56,620 nucleotides of DNA. Source: Rhodothermales bacterium (GTDB lineage: Bacteria; Bacteroidota; Rhodothermia; Rhodothermales; Bin80). The position numbers were made by a program, and so were the translations under genes. The DNA is taken from positions 1 to 56,620 of the forward strand of contig JAAXGT010000049.1 in assembly GCA_012271205.1 (NCBI GenBank), given 5' to 3'. The notes below the pieces were generated by a model that made no database searches, was not told the origin of the DNA, and saw only the letters and a list, made by a program, of their open reading frames with translations. Positions 40,174 to 48,353 of the stretch are shown piece after piece (the stretch's first letter is position 1; every line of letters starts with the position of its first letter).

Positions 40174-41748
40174 ATGAACAGAAGACGACCAATGCATCAA
40201 TTCATACTCAAAGCGACCCGATTGTACGTGATTGGGTTCGCCTGTGTCCTTATCGCGGCCCCCCTGGTGCTCGCTCAGCAGCAACACCTGCGCCCTGAAG
40301 GCACGATTTTCTTGAAGCCCAAGATTGGCTTGTCCAACTACACGGGAGACAATGAGAAGTCTCCGCTAAACTTTAACGGCGACGCTTTCAACGCCGGGAC
40401 TCCGTGGAGTATCGCGGCTGAAGTTGGCTACCAGACATCTGTGCCGTTTTCGGTAAGCTTGGCTTTTATGGCAGGCGATTACCCGGTCATCACACAGTAT
40501 CCGGCGCGTGGCCGAGATGAGGCTGACGTGGCGGAAGACCCGTCGATACGCAGCTCCATTCAGGCTTTTGGCCGGTATACGTGGGCGGAAACAACAACCA
40601 AGACGGCACCATTCGTTAATTTCGGGCTTGTGTACTCGTCCGGTACAACGACGCAGGACTCCCCTCCGAATTTCAGTACGGAAGAAAGTGCCAGCGCGTT
40701 TGGGCTGTTGCTCGGGGTCGGCTTCGACGTGGCCCTTAATCCCAGATCGTCGTTCTTCGCCGAAATCAATAGTGGATTTCATTTTGGCGACGACATGCTT
40801 GATGGTAACGACCAAAACGGGTTTGGCGGTGCCGACATTCTTTCTGGAATAGGCGTGGGTTTTAAATTCAACATGAAGGCCGCTATTACGCCCGCCATGG
40901 TGACGTCACTGGCTTGTCCCACTGACAACATCATAACGGGCCAGGAAGCGACTTTCACCGCCATGACCAATAATGCAGTTGCCACTCAACCTGTCCAGCA
41001 AACCTGGGACTTTGGGGACGGGACTACGATGGCAGGGGGAGAGACCGAATCGCACACCTATTCCGAGGATGGCGCCAAGACCGTTACGTTTACCGTCACG
41101 AACGAGGGCGGCACCCACTCAATGAGTTGCAACGTCACAGTAATTGCACCAGCTGAAATCGTTACTGCGTCGGCAAACAAATCCTCGGTCAGCATTTGTG
41201 ATGAGAATCCGAGCGTGGGTTTCAGTGCAAATACGCGTGGCTCAGCCCCGCTGACTTATAGTTGGGACTTTGGGGACGGCAATACCAGCGACGACCAAGA
41301 CCCGTCGCACACGTATGAAAACGTGGGTTCGTACACAGTGACGCTCACCGTAACCAATGCGGGCGGCTCAGATTCGCGGACCATGACGGTCGAGGTTAAC
41401 GACAGCGGTTGCTTCAACTGCGACATTTCGGAGATGAACTCGATCTTCTTTGACCGCAACTCATCGGTGATCACGCCGGAATCCCGGACGCAACTGGATG
41501 AGAACCTGGAAATCCTGCTGAATTGCCCGCTCAATGCCCGTATCGAGGGGCACGCATCCCGGGATGAGCGCAACGCGCAGGAGCTTAGCGACGACCGTGC
41601 GCGCGCCGTGATGCAATTCTACATGGACAACGGCATTGACGCCAGCCGCCTGACCAGTATGGGCATGGGTGCCTCGGAACAAACCGCAAAGACAAAGAGT
41701 GGGGCAAGCCAGTCCCGCCGCGTGGACACGATCCCCGTTAACAACTGA
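40174..41748 (+). CDS. Outer membrane beta-barrel/PKD/OmpA-like protein
   Basis: The 524-residue protein has a signal peptide (residues 1-35) and a region of alternating strands resembling an outer membrane barrel (about 40-250). Two PKD domains follow (WDFGDGT...HTYSEDGAKTVTFTVTN and WDFGDGN...HTYENVGSYTVTLTV), then an OmpA-like peptidoglycan-binding domain (about 430-524). The OmpA domain keeps the ELSDDRARAV motif, whose aspartate and arginine usually hold diaminopimelate, in line with the DNPR type of MurE. It probably anchors the outer membrane to the wall. The frame is open to 40117, but the ATG at 40174 (or 40192) gives the better signal peptide. It lies 72 bases after rpsT. Confidence 0.85.
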   Translation: MNRRRPMHQFILKATRLYVIGFACVLIAAPLVLAQQQHLRPEGTIFLKPKIGLSNYTGDNEKSPLNFNGDAFNAGTPWSIAAEVGYQTSVPFSVSLAFMAGDYPVITQYPARGRDEADVAEDPSIRSSIQAFGRYTWAETTTKTAPFVNFGLVYSSGTTTQDSPPNFSTEESASAFGLLLGVGFDVALNPRSSFFAEINSGFHFGDDMLDGNDQNGFGGADILSGIGVGFKFNMKAAITPAMVTSLACPTDNIITGQEATFTAMTNNAVATQPVQQTWDFGDGTTMAGGETESHTYSEDGAKTVTFTVTNEGGTHSMSCNVTVIAPAEIVTASANKSSVSICDENPSVGFSANTRGSAPLTYSWDFGDGNTSDDQDPSHTYENVGSYTVTLTVTNAGGSDSRTMTVEVNDSGCFNCDISEMNSIFFDRNSSVITPESRTQLDENLEILLNCPLNARIEGHASRDERNAQELSDDRARAVMQFYMDNGIDASRLTSMGMGASEQTAKTKSGASQSRRVDTIPVNN

Positions 41749-41769
41749 GTCAACTTGCTTCTCAGGACG

Positions 41770-41805
41770 GCGGGCCCCGGTATCCTGTGCGGTGCCGGGG
41801 CCCGC
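41770..41805 (+). terminator. GC-rich hairpin between the OmpA-like gene and queG
   Basis: GCGGGCCCCGG (41770-41780) pairs perfectly with CCGGGGCCCGC (41795-41805) around a 14-base loop. It starts 21 bases after the OmpA-like stop and ends 15 bases before the queG ATG. There is no T run (GTGTATATTGGGG follows), so termination would be incomplete or factor-assisted, or the hairpin may act in the queG leader. Confidence 0.5.
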
Positions 41806-41820
41806 GTGTATATTGGGGGT

Positions 41821-42783
41821 ATGCCAAGCTTTGACATTCATCAGCAGGAAGCGCTCGCCAGCCGCTTGAAGGCAGAAGCACTGCGCTTGGGCTTTGAGGC
41901 GTGCGGTATCGCCAAGGCGGAAATGCTCGATGAGGAGGCCGGTCGTCTCGAGGCTTGGCTGTTGGAAGGCCACCACGCCTCAATGGATTACATGGCCCGG
42001 CACTTCGACAAGCGGATCGATCCGCGCCGCCTGGTGCCAGGCGCTCAAAGCGTGGTGTCGGTTCTGTGCAGCTACTGGCAGCCGGAAGAACCTTTGCCGG
42101 TACCCGGCACAGGTAAGATCAGTCGCTATGCATGGGGAGACGATTACCATGAGGTGCTAAAGGAGAAGCTGTATCATTTGTTGGCTTGGCTGGAGGATGA
42201 GGTGGGCGAGATCACCGGGCGCGCATTTGTGGATTCGGCCCCGGTCATGGACAAGGTTTGGGCCGCGCGCAGCGGGTTGGGCTGGATTGGCAAGCATACC
42301 AATCTTATTAGCCGGCGATTGGGTTCGTGGTTCTTTATAGGAGAGCTTATTGTGGACGTACCGTTGCCCCACGACGCTCCGACTACTGATCACTGTGGCT
42401 CCTGCACACGGTGCATGGACGCCTGCCCCACAGATGCGATTTACCAGCCATATGTAGTGGATTCCAATCGGTGCATATCGTACTGGACGATTGAGCACCG
42501 GGGCAACGAAATACCGGACTCGATTTCAGGACAGCTGGAGAACTGGATTTTCGGCTGTGACATCTGCCAAGATGTCTGTCCTTGGAACAAGTTCAAAAAG
42601 GCCACACGCGAAGCTCGCTTTTTGCCCCGTGAGAGTATAACGGACACGCTTCTGGAAACGTGGGAGGAACTGGATCTGGTGGGCTTTCGCCGACGATTCA
42701 GAAAGAGTCCTGTCAAACGGGCCCGATTTGGTGGATTCAAGCGCAACGTGCGCGCCGCTATAGCGCCTCCTCTGGACGCATAA
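41821..42783 (+). CDS. queG: Epoxyqueuosine reductase QueG
   Basis: QueG is a cobalamin- and iron-sulfur-dependent enzyme that reduces epoxyqueuosine to queuosine in tRNA wobble positions. The 320-residue protein has the N-terminal DUF1730-like region, an AARSGLGWIGKHTNLI motif and two 4Fe-4S sites: CGSCTRCMDACPTDAI and CDICQDVCPWNKF. It lacks the HEAT-repeat extension of longer family members. I start at the ATG at 41821 (MPSFDIHQQ); the open upstream frame runs through the GC hairpin. The gene ends inside the convergent lysS (26-base overlap). Confidence 0.92.
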   Translation: MPSFDIHQQEALASRLKAEALRLGFEACGIAKAEMLDEEAGRLEAWLLEGHHASMDYMARHFDKRIDPRRLVPGAQSVVSVLCSYWQPEEPLPVPGTGKISRYAWGDDYHEVLKEKLYHLLAWLEDEVGEITGRAFVDSAPVMDKVWAARSGLGWIGKHTNLISRRLGSWFFIGELIVDVPLPHDAPTTDHCGSCTRCMDACPTDAIYQPYVVDSNRCISYWTIEHRGNEIPDSISGQLENWIFGCDICQDVCPWNKFKKATREARFLPRESITDTLLETWEELDLVGFRRRFRKSPVKRARFGGFKRNVRAAIAPPLDA

Positions 42784-44287
42784 GCGGAAAGAGAATCACA
42801 TCCCGGATGCTGGACTGGCCGGTCATGAGCATGGCCAGCCGGTCGATACCAACACCCAGTCCGGCAGTAGGCGGCATGCCGTACTCGAGGGCACGCAAAT
42901 AGTCCTCGTCCGTCTGCATAGCTTCGAGGTCGCCATCCGCCCTTAATTCACGCTGATTCTCAAAGCGTGCCCGCTGATCCTCTGGGTCGTTGAGCTCACT
43001 GAATGCATTGCAAACTTCTTTGCCGCCCGCAAACATTTCAAAGCGCTCCACCAGGCTTGGAACCGTGCGGTGCTTCTTGGCGAGCGGGCTGAGCTCAACG
43101 GGGTAGTCGGTAATGAAGGAGGGCTGAAGGAGGTGCGGCTCCACGGCAAGGCCGAAGATCTCGTCCAAGATCTTGCCGCTTCCCATGGCCGCGCTCACTT
43201 CCAACCCCAGCTCCCCGGCCACGGCTGCTATGGCATCGCGATCCAAACCAAACAAATCCAGCCCGGTATGTTGCTTGAGCGCATCGAAGAACGGTATCCT
43301 GGGCCAGGGCCGCACGAAGGATATGGTTGCGTCGCCCTTCGCCACACTTGGTGTGCCGTGCATTTCCAGGGCTACGTACTCGATCATTTCTTCAACCAGA
43401 TCCATCATCCACACGTAGTCCTTAAAGGCCACGTAGAGCTCCAGCATGGTGAATTCGGGATTGTGGAAACGGCTGAGTCCCTCGTTCCGGAAATCCTTGG
43501 CGATTTCGTAGACGCCGTCGAAACCACCTACGATACAACGCTTCAGATAGAGTTCGTCAGCAATGCGCAAGTAGAGCGGCATATCAAGCGCGTTGTGATG
43601 CGTGACAAAGGGGCGCGCCGTTGCACCACCATAGACCGGCTGCAGGACGGGCGTTTCGACTTCTATATAGCCACGATTATCCAGAAATCGTCGCAGGGCG
43701 GTGACCATTCGGGCACGCTCCACAAATACAGTGCGCACGTCGGGGTTTACTGTCAGATCTACATAGCGCTGCCGGTATCGAAATCCCTTTTCAGTGACTT
43801 CGTCATAAATGCGGCCTTGCTGCTCTTTGACAACGGGCAACGGACGAAGCGCTTTTGAGAGCAATTCAAGATGCGTGGCGTGAAGTGTGACTTCCCCCAT
43901 GCCAGTGCGAAAGGCGAAGCCGCGAAGGCCAATAATGTCGCCGATGTGGATCAGGCGTTTGAAGACCTCATTGTAGAACCCGTCGGGCAAGTCGTCACGC
44001 CGCACGTATACCTGCATACGGCCTGAGGCGTCCTGCAGATCGAAGAAGGAGGCTTTACCCATAATTCGCCTGCTCATCATCCGCCCGGCGAGCGACACAA
44101 CAAATGGGGCAGCTTCGCCTTCCCCGGGTTCCGGCACTGAATCGTCAAACGATTCAAGCACATGAGCAATCTGGTGTGAGACATCCCACGCATACGGGAA
44201 GGGGTTTATCCCGCATGCTTCCAGTACTCTACGCGCCTGACGGCGCACTTCTTCCTGATCCGAAAGCTTTCGAGGGCTATTCTGCAT
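42758..44287 (-). CDS. lysS: Lysyl-tRNA synthetase, class II
   Basis: LysS charges tRNA-Lys. The 509-residue protein has an N-terminal OB-fold anticodon-binding domain (with GRMMSRRIMGKASFFDLQD) and a class II catalytic core: motif 2 FRNEGLSRFHNPEFTMLE and motif 3 GLGVGIDRLAMLMT. It ends with the typical FPLMRPEE tail. I use the ATG at 44287, which overlaps the peptidyl-prolyl isomerase stop by 11 bases; a TTG at 44296 would add three residues. It is probably the last gene of a three-gene operon. Confidence 0.95.
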   Translation of the reverse strand: MQNSPRKLSDQEEVRRQARRVLEACGINPFPYAWDVSHQIAHVLESFDDSVPEPGEGEAAPFVVSLAGRMMSRRIMGKASFFDLQDASGRMQVYVRRDDLPDGFYNEVFKRLIHIGDIIGLRGFAFRTGMGEVTLHATHLELLSKALRPLPVVKEQQGRIYDEVTEKGFRYRQRYVDLTVNPDVRTVFVERARMVTALRRFLDNRGYIEVETPVLQPVYGGATARPFVTHHNALDMPLYLRIADELYLKRCIVGGFDGVYEIAKDFRNEGLSRFHNPEFTMLELYVAFKDYVWMMDLVEEMIEYVALEMHGTPSVAKGDATISFVRPWPRIPFFDALKQHTGLDLFGLDRDAIAAVAGELGLEVSAAMGSGKILDEIFGLAVEPHLLQPSFITDYPVELSPLAKKHRTVPSLVERFEMFAGGKEVCNAFSELNDPEDQRARFENQRELRADGDLEAMQTDEDYLRALEYGMPPTAGLGVGIDRLAMLMTGQSSIRDVILFPLMRPEEAL

Positions 44288-45020
44288 AGTCGACAAGCGG
44301 CCGAATCTGCATGGCTACCGGCATCAGCGGCCGGTTGGCTATGGGACTGTTCGGCTGACCCAAATCTTTGGGTGTAACAACGCGTGTGATGTTGTCCAGC
44401 ACGTCAAAGCCTTCCACAAGTTCACCGAAGACCGTGTACATGCCATCCAGGTTGGGCGAGCCGCCAACCGTGGTATAGACTTCGATGGCTTCCTCAGAAA
44501 ATGTGAACGTAGAATCCGGAATCGTCTGGCGCAGGTGATCCTGCATTCGCAGGAGGACATCCTGCGTGTAGATTGTGCCATGGACGATATAGAACTGGCT
44601 GCCATTGGATTCGCGGTCAGGGTTGAAGTTGTCACCCATTCGCGCCGTTGCGAGTGCACCTCGCTTGTGAAAAAGGTCCGGGTGGATTTCGGCGGGAATG
44701 GTGTACCCTGGGCCGCCCTCGCCATCGTTCATGGGATCCTCGTCACGCGAGTTCGGGTCACCCCCCTGAATCATAAATCGGCTAATGATCCGATGAAACG
44801 TCATACCGTCGTAATAACCCTCCGCCACCAGTTTCCTGAAGTTGTCACGGTGGCCAGGTGTTTCATGGTAGAGGCGCACAACCATGTGCCCCATGGGGGT
44901 TACGATTTCAAAGTAGTTGGTTTCCGGCAGTCCTGTAGCTTCCCGCGGCTGGCACCCATTCGTTGTCATAAGCATTAAAGGCAACAGGGCAATCGTCACG
45001 AATAGTTGGTATTGCATCAC
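44277..45020 (-). CDS. Cyclophilin-type peptidyl-prolyl isomerase, probable lipoprotein
   Basis: This 247-residue protein carries a cyclophilin domain that speeds proline isomerisation in extracytoplasmic proteins. Motifs are MTFHRIISRFMIQGGDP, GALATARMG (active site region) and GSQFYIVHG, and VFGELVEGFDVLD near the end. The first 23 residues form a signal ending in NGC, a reasonable lipobox, so the mature protein may be lipid-anchored. An insert around residues 155-185 is longer than in minimal cyclophilins. It overlaps the upstream hypothetical gene by four bases and lysS by eleven. Confidence 0.9.
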   Translation of the reverse strand: MMQYQLFVTIALLPLMLMTTNGCQPREATGLPETNYFEIVTPMGHMVVRLYHETPGHRDNFRKLVAEGYYDGMTFHRIISRFMIQGGDPNSRDEDPMNDGEGGPGYTIPAEIHPDLFHKRGALATARMGDNFNPDRESNGSQFYIVHGTIYTQDVLLRMQDHLRQTIPDSTFTFSEEAIEVYTTVGGSPNLDGMYTVFGELVEGFDVLDNITRVVTPKDLGQPNSPIANRPLMPVAMQIRPLVDYAE

Positions 45021-45397
45021 TTCAGGTATGGCTCGAAGTAGCGAAGAATAGCCATGCGCAACAGTGTTTCCCGATCTTCCCCGTCCGGCAGACTTTTCCG
45101 CATTTCCCAGATCCAGCGACCGTCCGCTTCCATGCCAACCCGCTCGTAATAGCCCAGTGCTTCGAGTACCCAGTAAGCTCCTTTGTTCACGAGCTGTTCC
45201 TTGACGTTCTTTCCAAGATCAGGTGCATAGGTCTGCTGTGATTCCTGTATGCCAATGAGGAAGAGGATGCCTTCAATATCGTCTCCGCATCCCAGAGCAT
45301 CCGCGAGCCAAGTTTTAAGCCGAGGCCAAGCTACGCGAACCTCTTCACGGTCTGCTTCAGAAAGGCCGCCTGCAAGAGCACTCACTGCAACGCGCAA
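45017..45397 (-). CDS. Hypothetical protein, first gene of the ppi-lysS operon
   Basis: The frame gives up to 126 residues and I do not recognise the family. The product looks helical and soluble, with many charged residues, no signal peptide and no membrane segment. A WVLEALGYYERVG...GRWIWEM stretch and a C-terminal RMAILRYFEPYL are notable. Support for it being real comes from the ATGA overlap with the isomerase gene. The start is uncertain: a TTG at 45397 or a GTG at 45385. It is read divergently from the choice-of-anchor-B gene across a gap of about 110 bases. Confidence 0.6.
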   Translation of the reverse strand: MRVAVSALAGGLSEADREEVRVAWPRLKTWLADALGCGDDIEGILFLIGIQESQQTYAPDLGKNVKEQLVNKGAYWVLEALGYYERVGMEADGRWIWEMRKSLPDGEDRETLLRMAILRYFEPYLK

Positions 45398-45506
45398 AAT
45401 AGTGCCGTTTGCACCGTACGGGGGGCCTCAGGTTCCAACAGATGTGCCCTAAAGGTCCGGTTTCCGTATACTATTGAGTTCAGTTTAACCCAAGCACCCC
45501 AAGTTC

Positions 45507-47804
45507 ATGAAACGCATCGGCCTTTTGCTATTCGCATGCAGCGTCCTGTCAGCACAGGTGTACGCCCAGCGCTTTGGCGGCGCAGTTGCTGCGACGGATG
45601 ATTATCTCTTTGTAAGTGAGACGGGTAATTCGAGCTTTCAGGGTGAAGTGTATGTTTACTCCAAAGCACGAGGCTGGGATAATCCGGTCAAGCTGTCGGG
45701 CGGAGAAGCCGGAGACCGCTTCGGAAGCACCTTGGCGGCACATGGAAATACGTTACTGGTTGGAAGCACAGGTGCGAATGAGAGCACCGGCGAGGTGTAC
45801 GTGTACACGTACGATGGCACGTGGACCCAAGCTGGCAAGCTCGTTGCTGAAGGTGGCTCCGCCAGGGATCGGTTTGGCTCTGCCGTAGCGTTGCACGGGG
45901 ATGTCGCCTTAATCGGTGCCCCGGGCCATGAAGAACGAAAAGGAGCCGTCTATGTCTTTGAGCGCAGCGAAAATGGCCAGTTTGTGCAAACACAGATGCT
46001 CATGCCGAACGGCCTGGAGGCCCGTGCCGGCTTGGGTATAACGGTGGCCGCAAGTCAGCATATGGTGGCTGCCCTGGCGGGGGGACGGTCGGATGGCGGA
46101 GTGTATGTATTTGCGAAACAGGCAGACGGATGGCACATGACCGGACGTCTGGCCCTGGACGGTTCACCGGAATCTGGTCGTCTGAGCGGTGCACTGGCCA
46201 TTATCGAAGGCCGTATTTATGTTGGCGCGTCGTCTGGGCGACGCCAAGGTACCGTATTGGAGTATTCCATGGATGAAGCAAGCGGCACGATGACCGAGAC
46301 CGCACGTCTTTACCCATTTGACTTGGAACCTGCCGCACAGTTTGGCTCCAGTATCGCAGCAGAAGGAAGTACCATCTGGATTGGCGCGCCCGGCGCGGAT
46401 CAGGGGACCGGAGCCATCTATCGATTCACACGCGTCGGGAATGTATTCAGCGGTGTCGTAAAGCACATAACGGAGAATACAGAAGACCGCATGGGATACG
46501 GAAGCACACTGGCGCTGGTTAAGGACATCGCCGTGGTTGGTGCTACAAGGGTTGATTTTGGCGAGGGCGCGGCAGCGATCCTAGAGCGGAATGACGGTAC
46601 GTGGACCCAAGCGGCCATGGTCATAAATGAGTCTCGGGGTTACGATCCCGTTACGGGTGGCGAGCTGCGCTGTAGTGAAGGCACAGCCGCTGACTGGGAG
46701 TGTTCGGAAGTTGATTTGGTTTCGTTTTTGCCAACCAGAGACATTGGCGGCCAGCGGGGAGTACGCTTGAATGATATCTGGGGCTGGACCGATCCGGAAA
46801 CCGGGCGTGAATACGCGTTGGTCGGCCGGACTAACGGAACGTCGTTTGTTGACGTGACCATCGCTGAACTGCCAGTATATGTGGGCGACTTGCCCATGAC
46901 GCCAGGGTCACGGGCCAATGTATGGCGCGACATCAAGGTGTATAAGGACCACGCGTATATCGTAGCCGATGGTGCGGGCGAACACGGCGTCCAAGTATTT
47001 GATTTGCGGCAGCTCAGGGAGGTGCAGGCGCCGCCCGTTACATTTGAACCTACCTCCCATTACCCCGACATTCACAGTGCACACAATATTGTAATAAACG
47101 AGGATACCGGGTTTGGTTTTGTGGTGGGCGCCAGTGGCGGGGGGGAGACGTGCGGAGGCGGCCTGCATATGATTGACCTTTCCGATCCCATGGATATGAC
47201 GTTTGCCGGTTGTTTTGCCGACCCGACGACAGGCAGACGCAAGACCGGATATTCGCATGATGCCCAATGCGTCGTGTATCACGGCCCGGATGCGGCCTAT
47301 CAAGGTCATGAGATTTGCTTCGGGTCAAATGAGACAGCGATCAGTATTGCTGATGTGACGGACAAGGACAATCCGGTGCCCCTGGCTATGGCTGCGTATC
47401 CCCAAGTAGCCTACACACATCAGGGATGGCTTACCGAAGATCACCGGTATTTCTACATGAACGACGAGGGAGACGAGCCGCAAGGACTTGTGGAGGGCAC
47501 ACGCACGCTGGTCTGGGACGTGTCGGACCTGGACGATCCGGTACTCGTCAAGGAATACATTGCTGAAACCACGACTACAGATCACAACCTGTACGTCAAA
47601 GGCAATTTGATGTACCAGTCGAATTATGGAAGCGGACTGCGGATACTGGATATTTCGAATCCGGAGGATCCGGTCGAGGTGGGCTTCTTCGACACAATCA
47701 GCGGCTCTTGGAGCAATTACCCCTACTTCAAAAGTGGCAATATTGTCGTTACCGGCGGCAACGAGGGCCTTTTTGTCGTCAAGAAGCGCGAAGTCGACAC
47801 GTAG
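45507..47804 (+). CDS. Secreted FG-GAP/choice-of-anchor-B protein
   Basis: The 765-residue protein starts with a signal peptide (residues 1-21). The first half has repeated blades of the form RFGSxLAAHGNTLLVGSTGANESTGEVYVY, typical of FG-GAP/integrin-like beta-propellers. The second half matches choice-of-anchor-B proteins: WRDIKVYKDHAYIVADGAG, HSAHNIVINEDTGF and YTHQGWLTEDHRYFYMNDE. LVIP-like repeats follow. It is likely surface-exposed or released; the function of the second domain is unknown. I see no obvious sorting tail at the C-terminus (ends KKREVDT), so any anchor must be elsewhere. Confidence 0.83.
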   Translation: MKRIGLLLFACSVLSAQVYAQRFGGAVAATDDYLFVSETGNSSFQGEVYVYSKARGWDNPVKLSGGEAGDRFGSTLAAHGNTLLVGSTGANESTGEVYVYTYDGTWTQAGKLVAEGGSARDRFGSAVALHGDVALIGAPGHEERKGAVYVFERSENGQFVQTQMLMPNGLEARAGLGITVAASQHMVAALAGGRSDGGVYVFAKQADGWHMTGRLALDGSPESGRLSGALAIIEGRIYVGASSGRRQGTVLEYSMDEASGTMTETARLYPFDLEPAAQFGSSIAAEGSTIWIGAPGADQGTGAIYRFTRVGNVFSGVVKHITENTEDRMGYGSTLALVKDIAVVGATRVDFGEGAAAILERNDGTWTQAAMVINESRGYDPVTGGELRCSEGTAADWECSEVDLVSFLPTRDIGGQRGVRLNDIWGWTDPETGREYALVGRTNGTSFVDVTIAELPVYVGDLPMTPGSRANVWRDIKVYKDHAYIVADGAGEHGVQVFDLRQLREVQAPPVTFEPTSHYPDIHSAHNIVINEDTGFGFVVGASGGGETCGGGLHMIDLSDPMDMTFAGCFADPTTGRRKTGYSHDAQCVVYHGPDAAYQGHEICFGSNETAISIADVTDKDNPVPLAMAAYPQVAYTHQGWLTEDHRYFYMNDEGDEPQGLVEGTRTLVWDVSDLDDPVLVKEYIAETTTTDHNLYVKGNLMYQSNYGSGLRILDISNPEDPVEVGFFDTISGSWSNYPYFKSGNIVVTGGNEGLFVVKKREVDT

Positions 47805-48146
47805 GGAAGCCAACAACAGCCTGCTTCATCACACCCGTACGCGAATTGCGGATAGATGGCCACATTACTTGGGGGCGGGAGCTGGATAAGCGTGCGGGGA
47901 TAGTGGCCGCGCGCGCGCTACAGGTGATCTCCTAGCAAGCATGCGGACTCGATTTCGCGGCGAACGTTTTGGGGCGGTGGACTGGCAGAGGATCCGCCGG
48001 AGCATTCCACATTGTTGAAGACGCGGAAGCATTTGAGCGTGGATGCGCATGCGGCGATGGCGGGTGCTGGAGATGTTGCAGGCGTCGGATCTTTTGAGCG
48101 GCCAGACGCAAGGGCACTGGGGGCGAACGCGGCAATGCCCACAACT
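47805..48146 (+). other. 342 bases without a recognisable gene
   Basis: Sequence between the choice-of-anchor-B stop and the left terminal repeat of the IS1634-like element. If the IS1634-like copy inserted into an IS630 gene, the 5' part of that gene should be here, but I cannot recognise it. Confidence 0.4.
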
Positions 48147-48159
48147 GAAGTTACCCCCT
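48147..48159 (+). repeat. Left terminal inverted repeat of the IS1634-like element
   Basis: GAAGTTACCCCCT, exact inverse of 50253-50265; lies at the transposase 3' end side. Confidence 0.65.
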
Positions 48160-48353
48160 AATTTCGACTGCCTGGAGCGGTGCCCGGTTGTTCGGGGCAT
48201 TTTGGGGTTGGATGGTCTGGCTTAAGGGGTAATGTTGTGCGGTCGAGCCCAGTGGGCGAGGCGGAAGCCCCCTGATTTCAGCGGCTAAGCGTAGGTCTGG
48301 AGGGACGTTTTCGAGGCGGATCCTGCTATTACCGAAGGCCGGTTCAGACCGGC

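Noticed and set aside
43070-43858. 262-codon open frame on the plus strand
   Set aside because: Antisense shadow of lysS; the translation has no known motif while lysS motifs 2 and 3 are intact.
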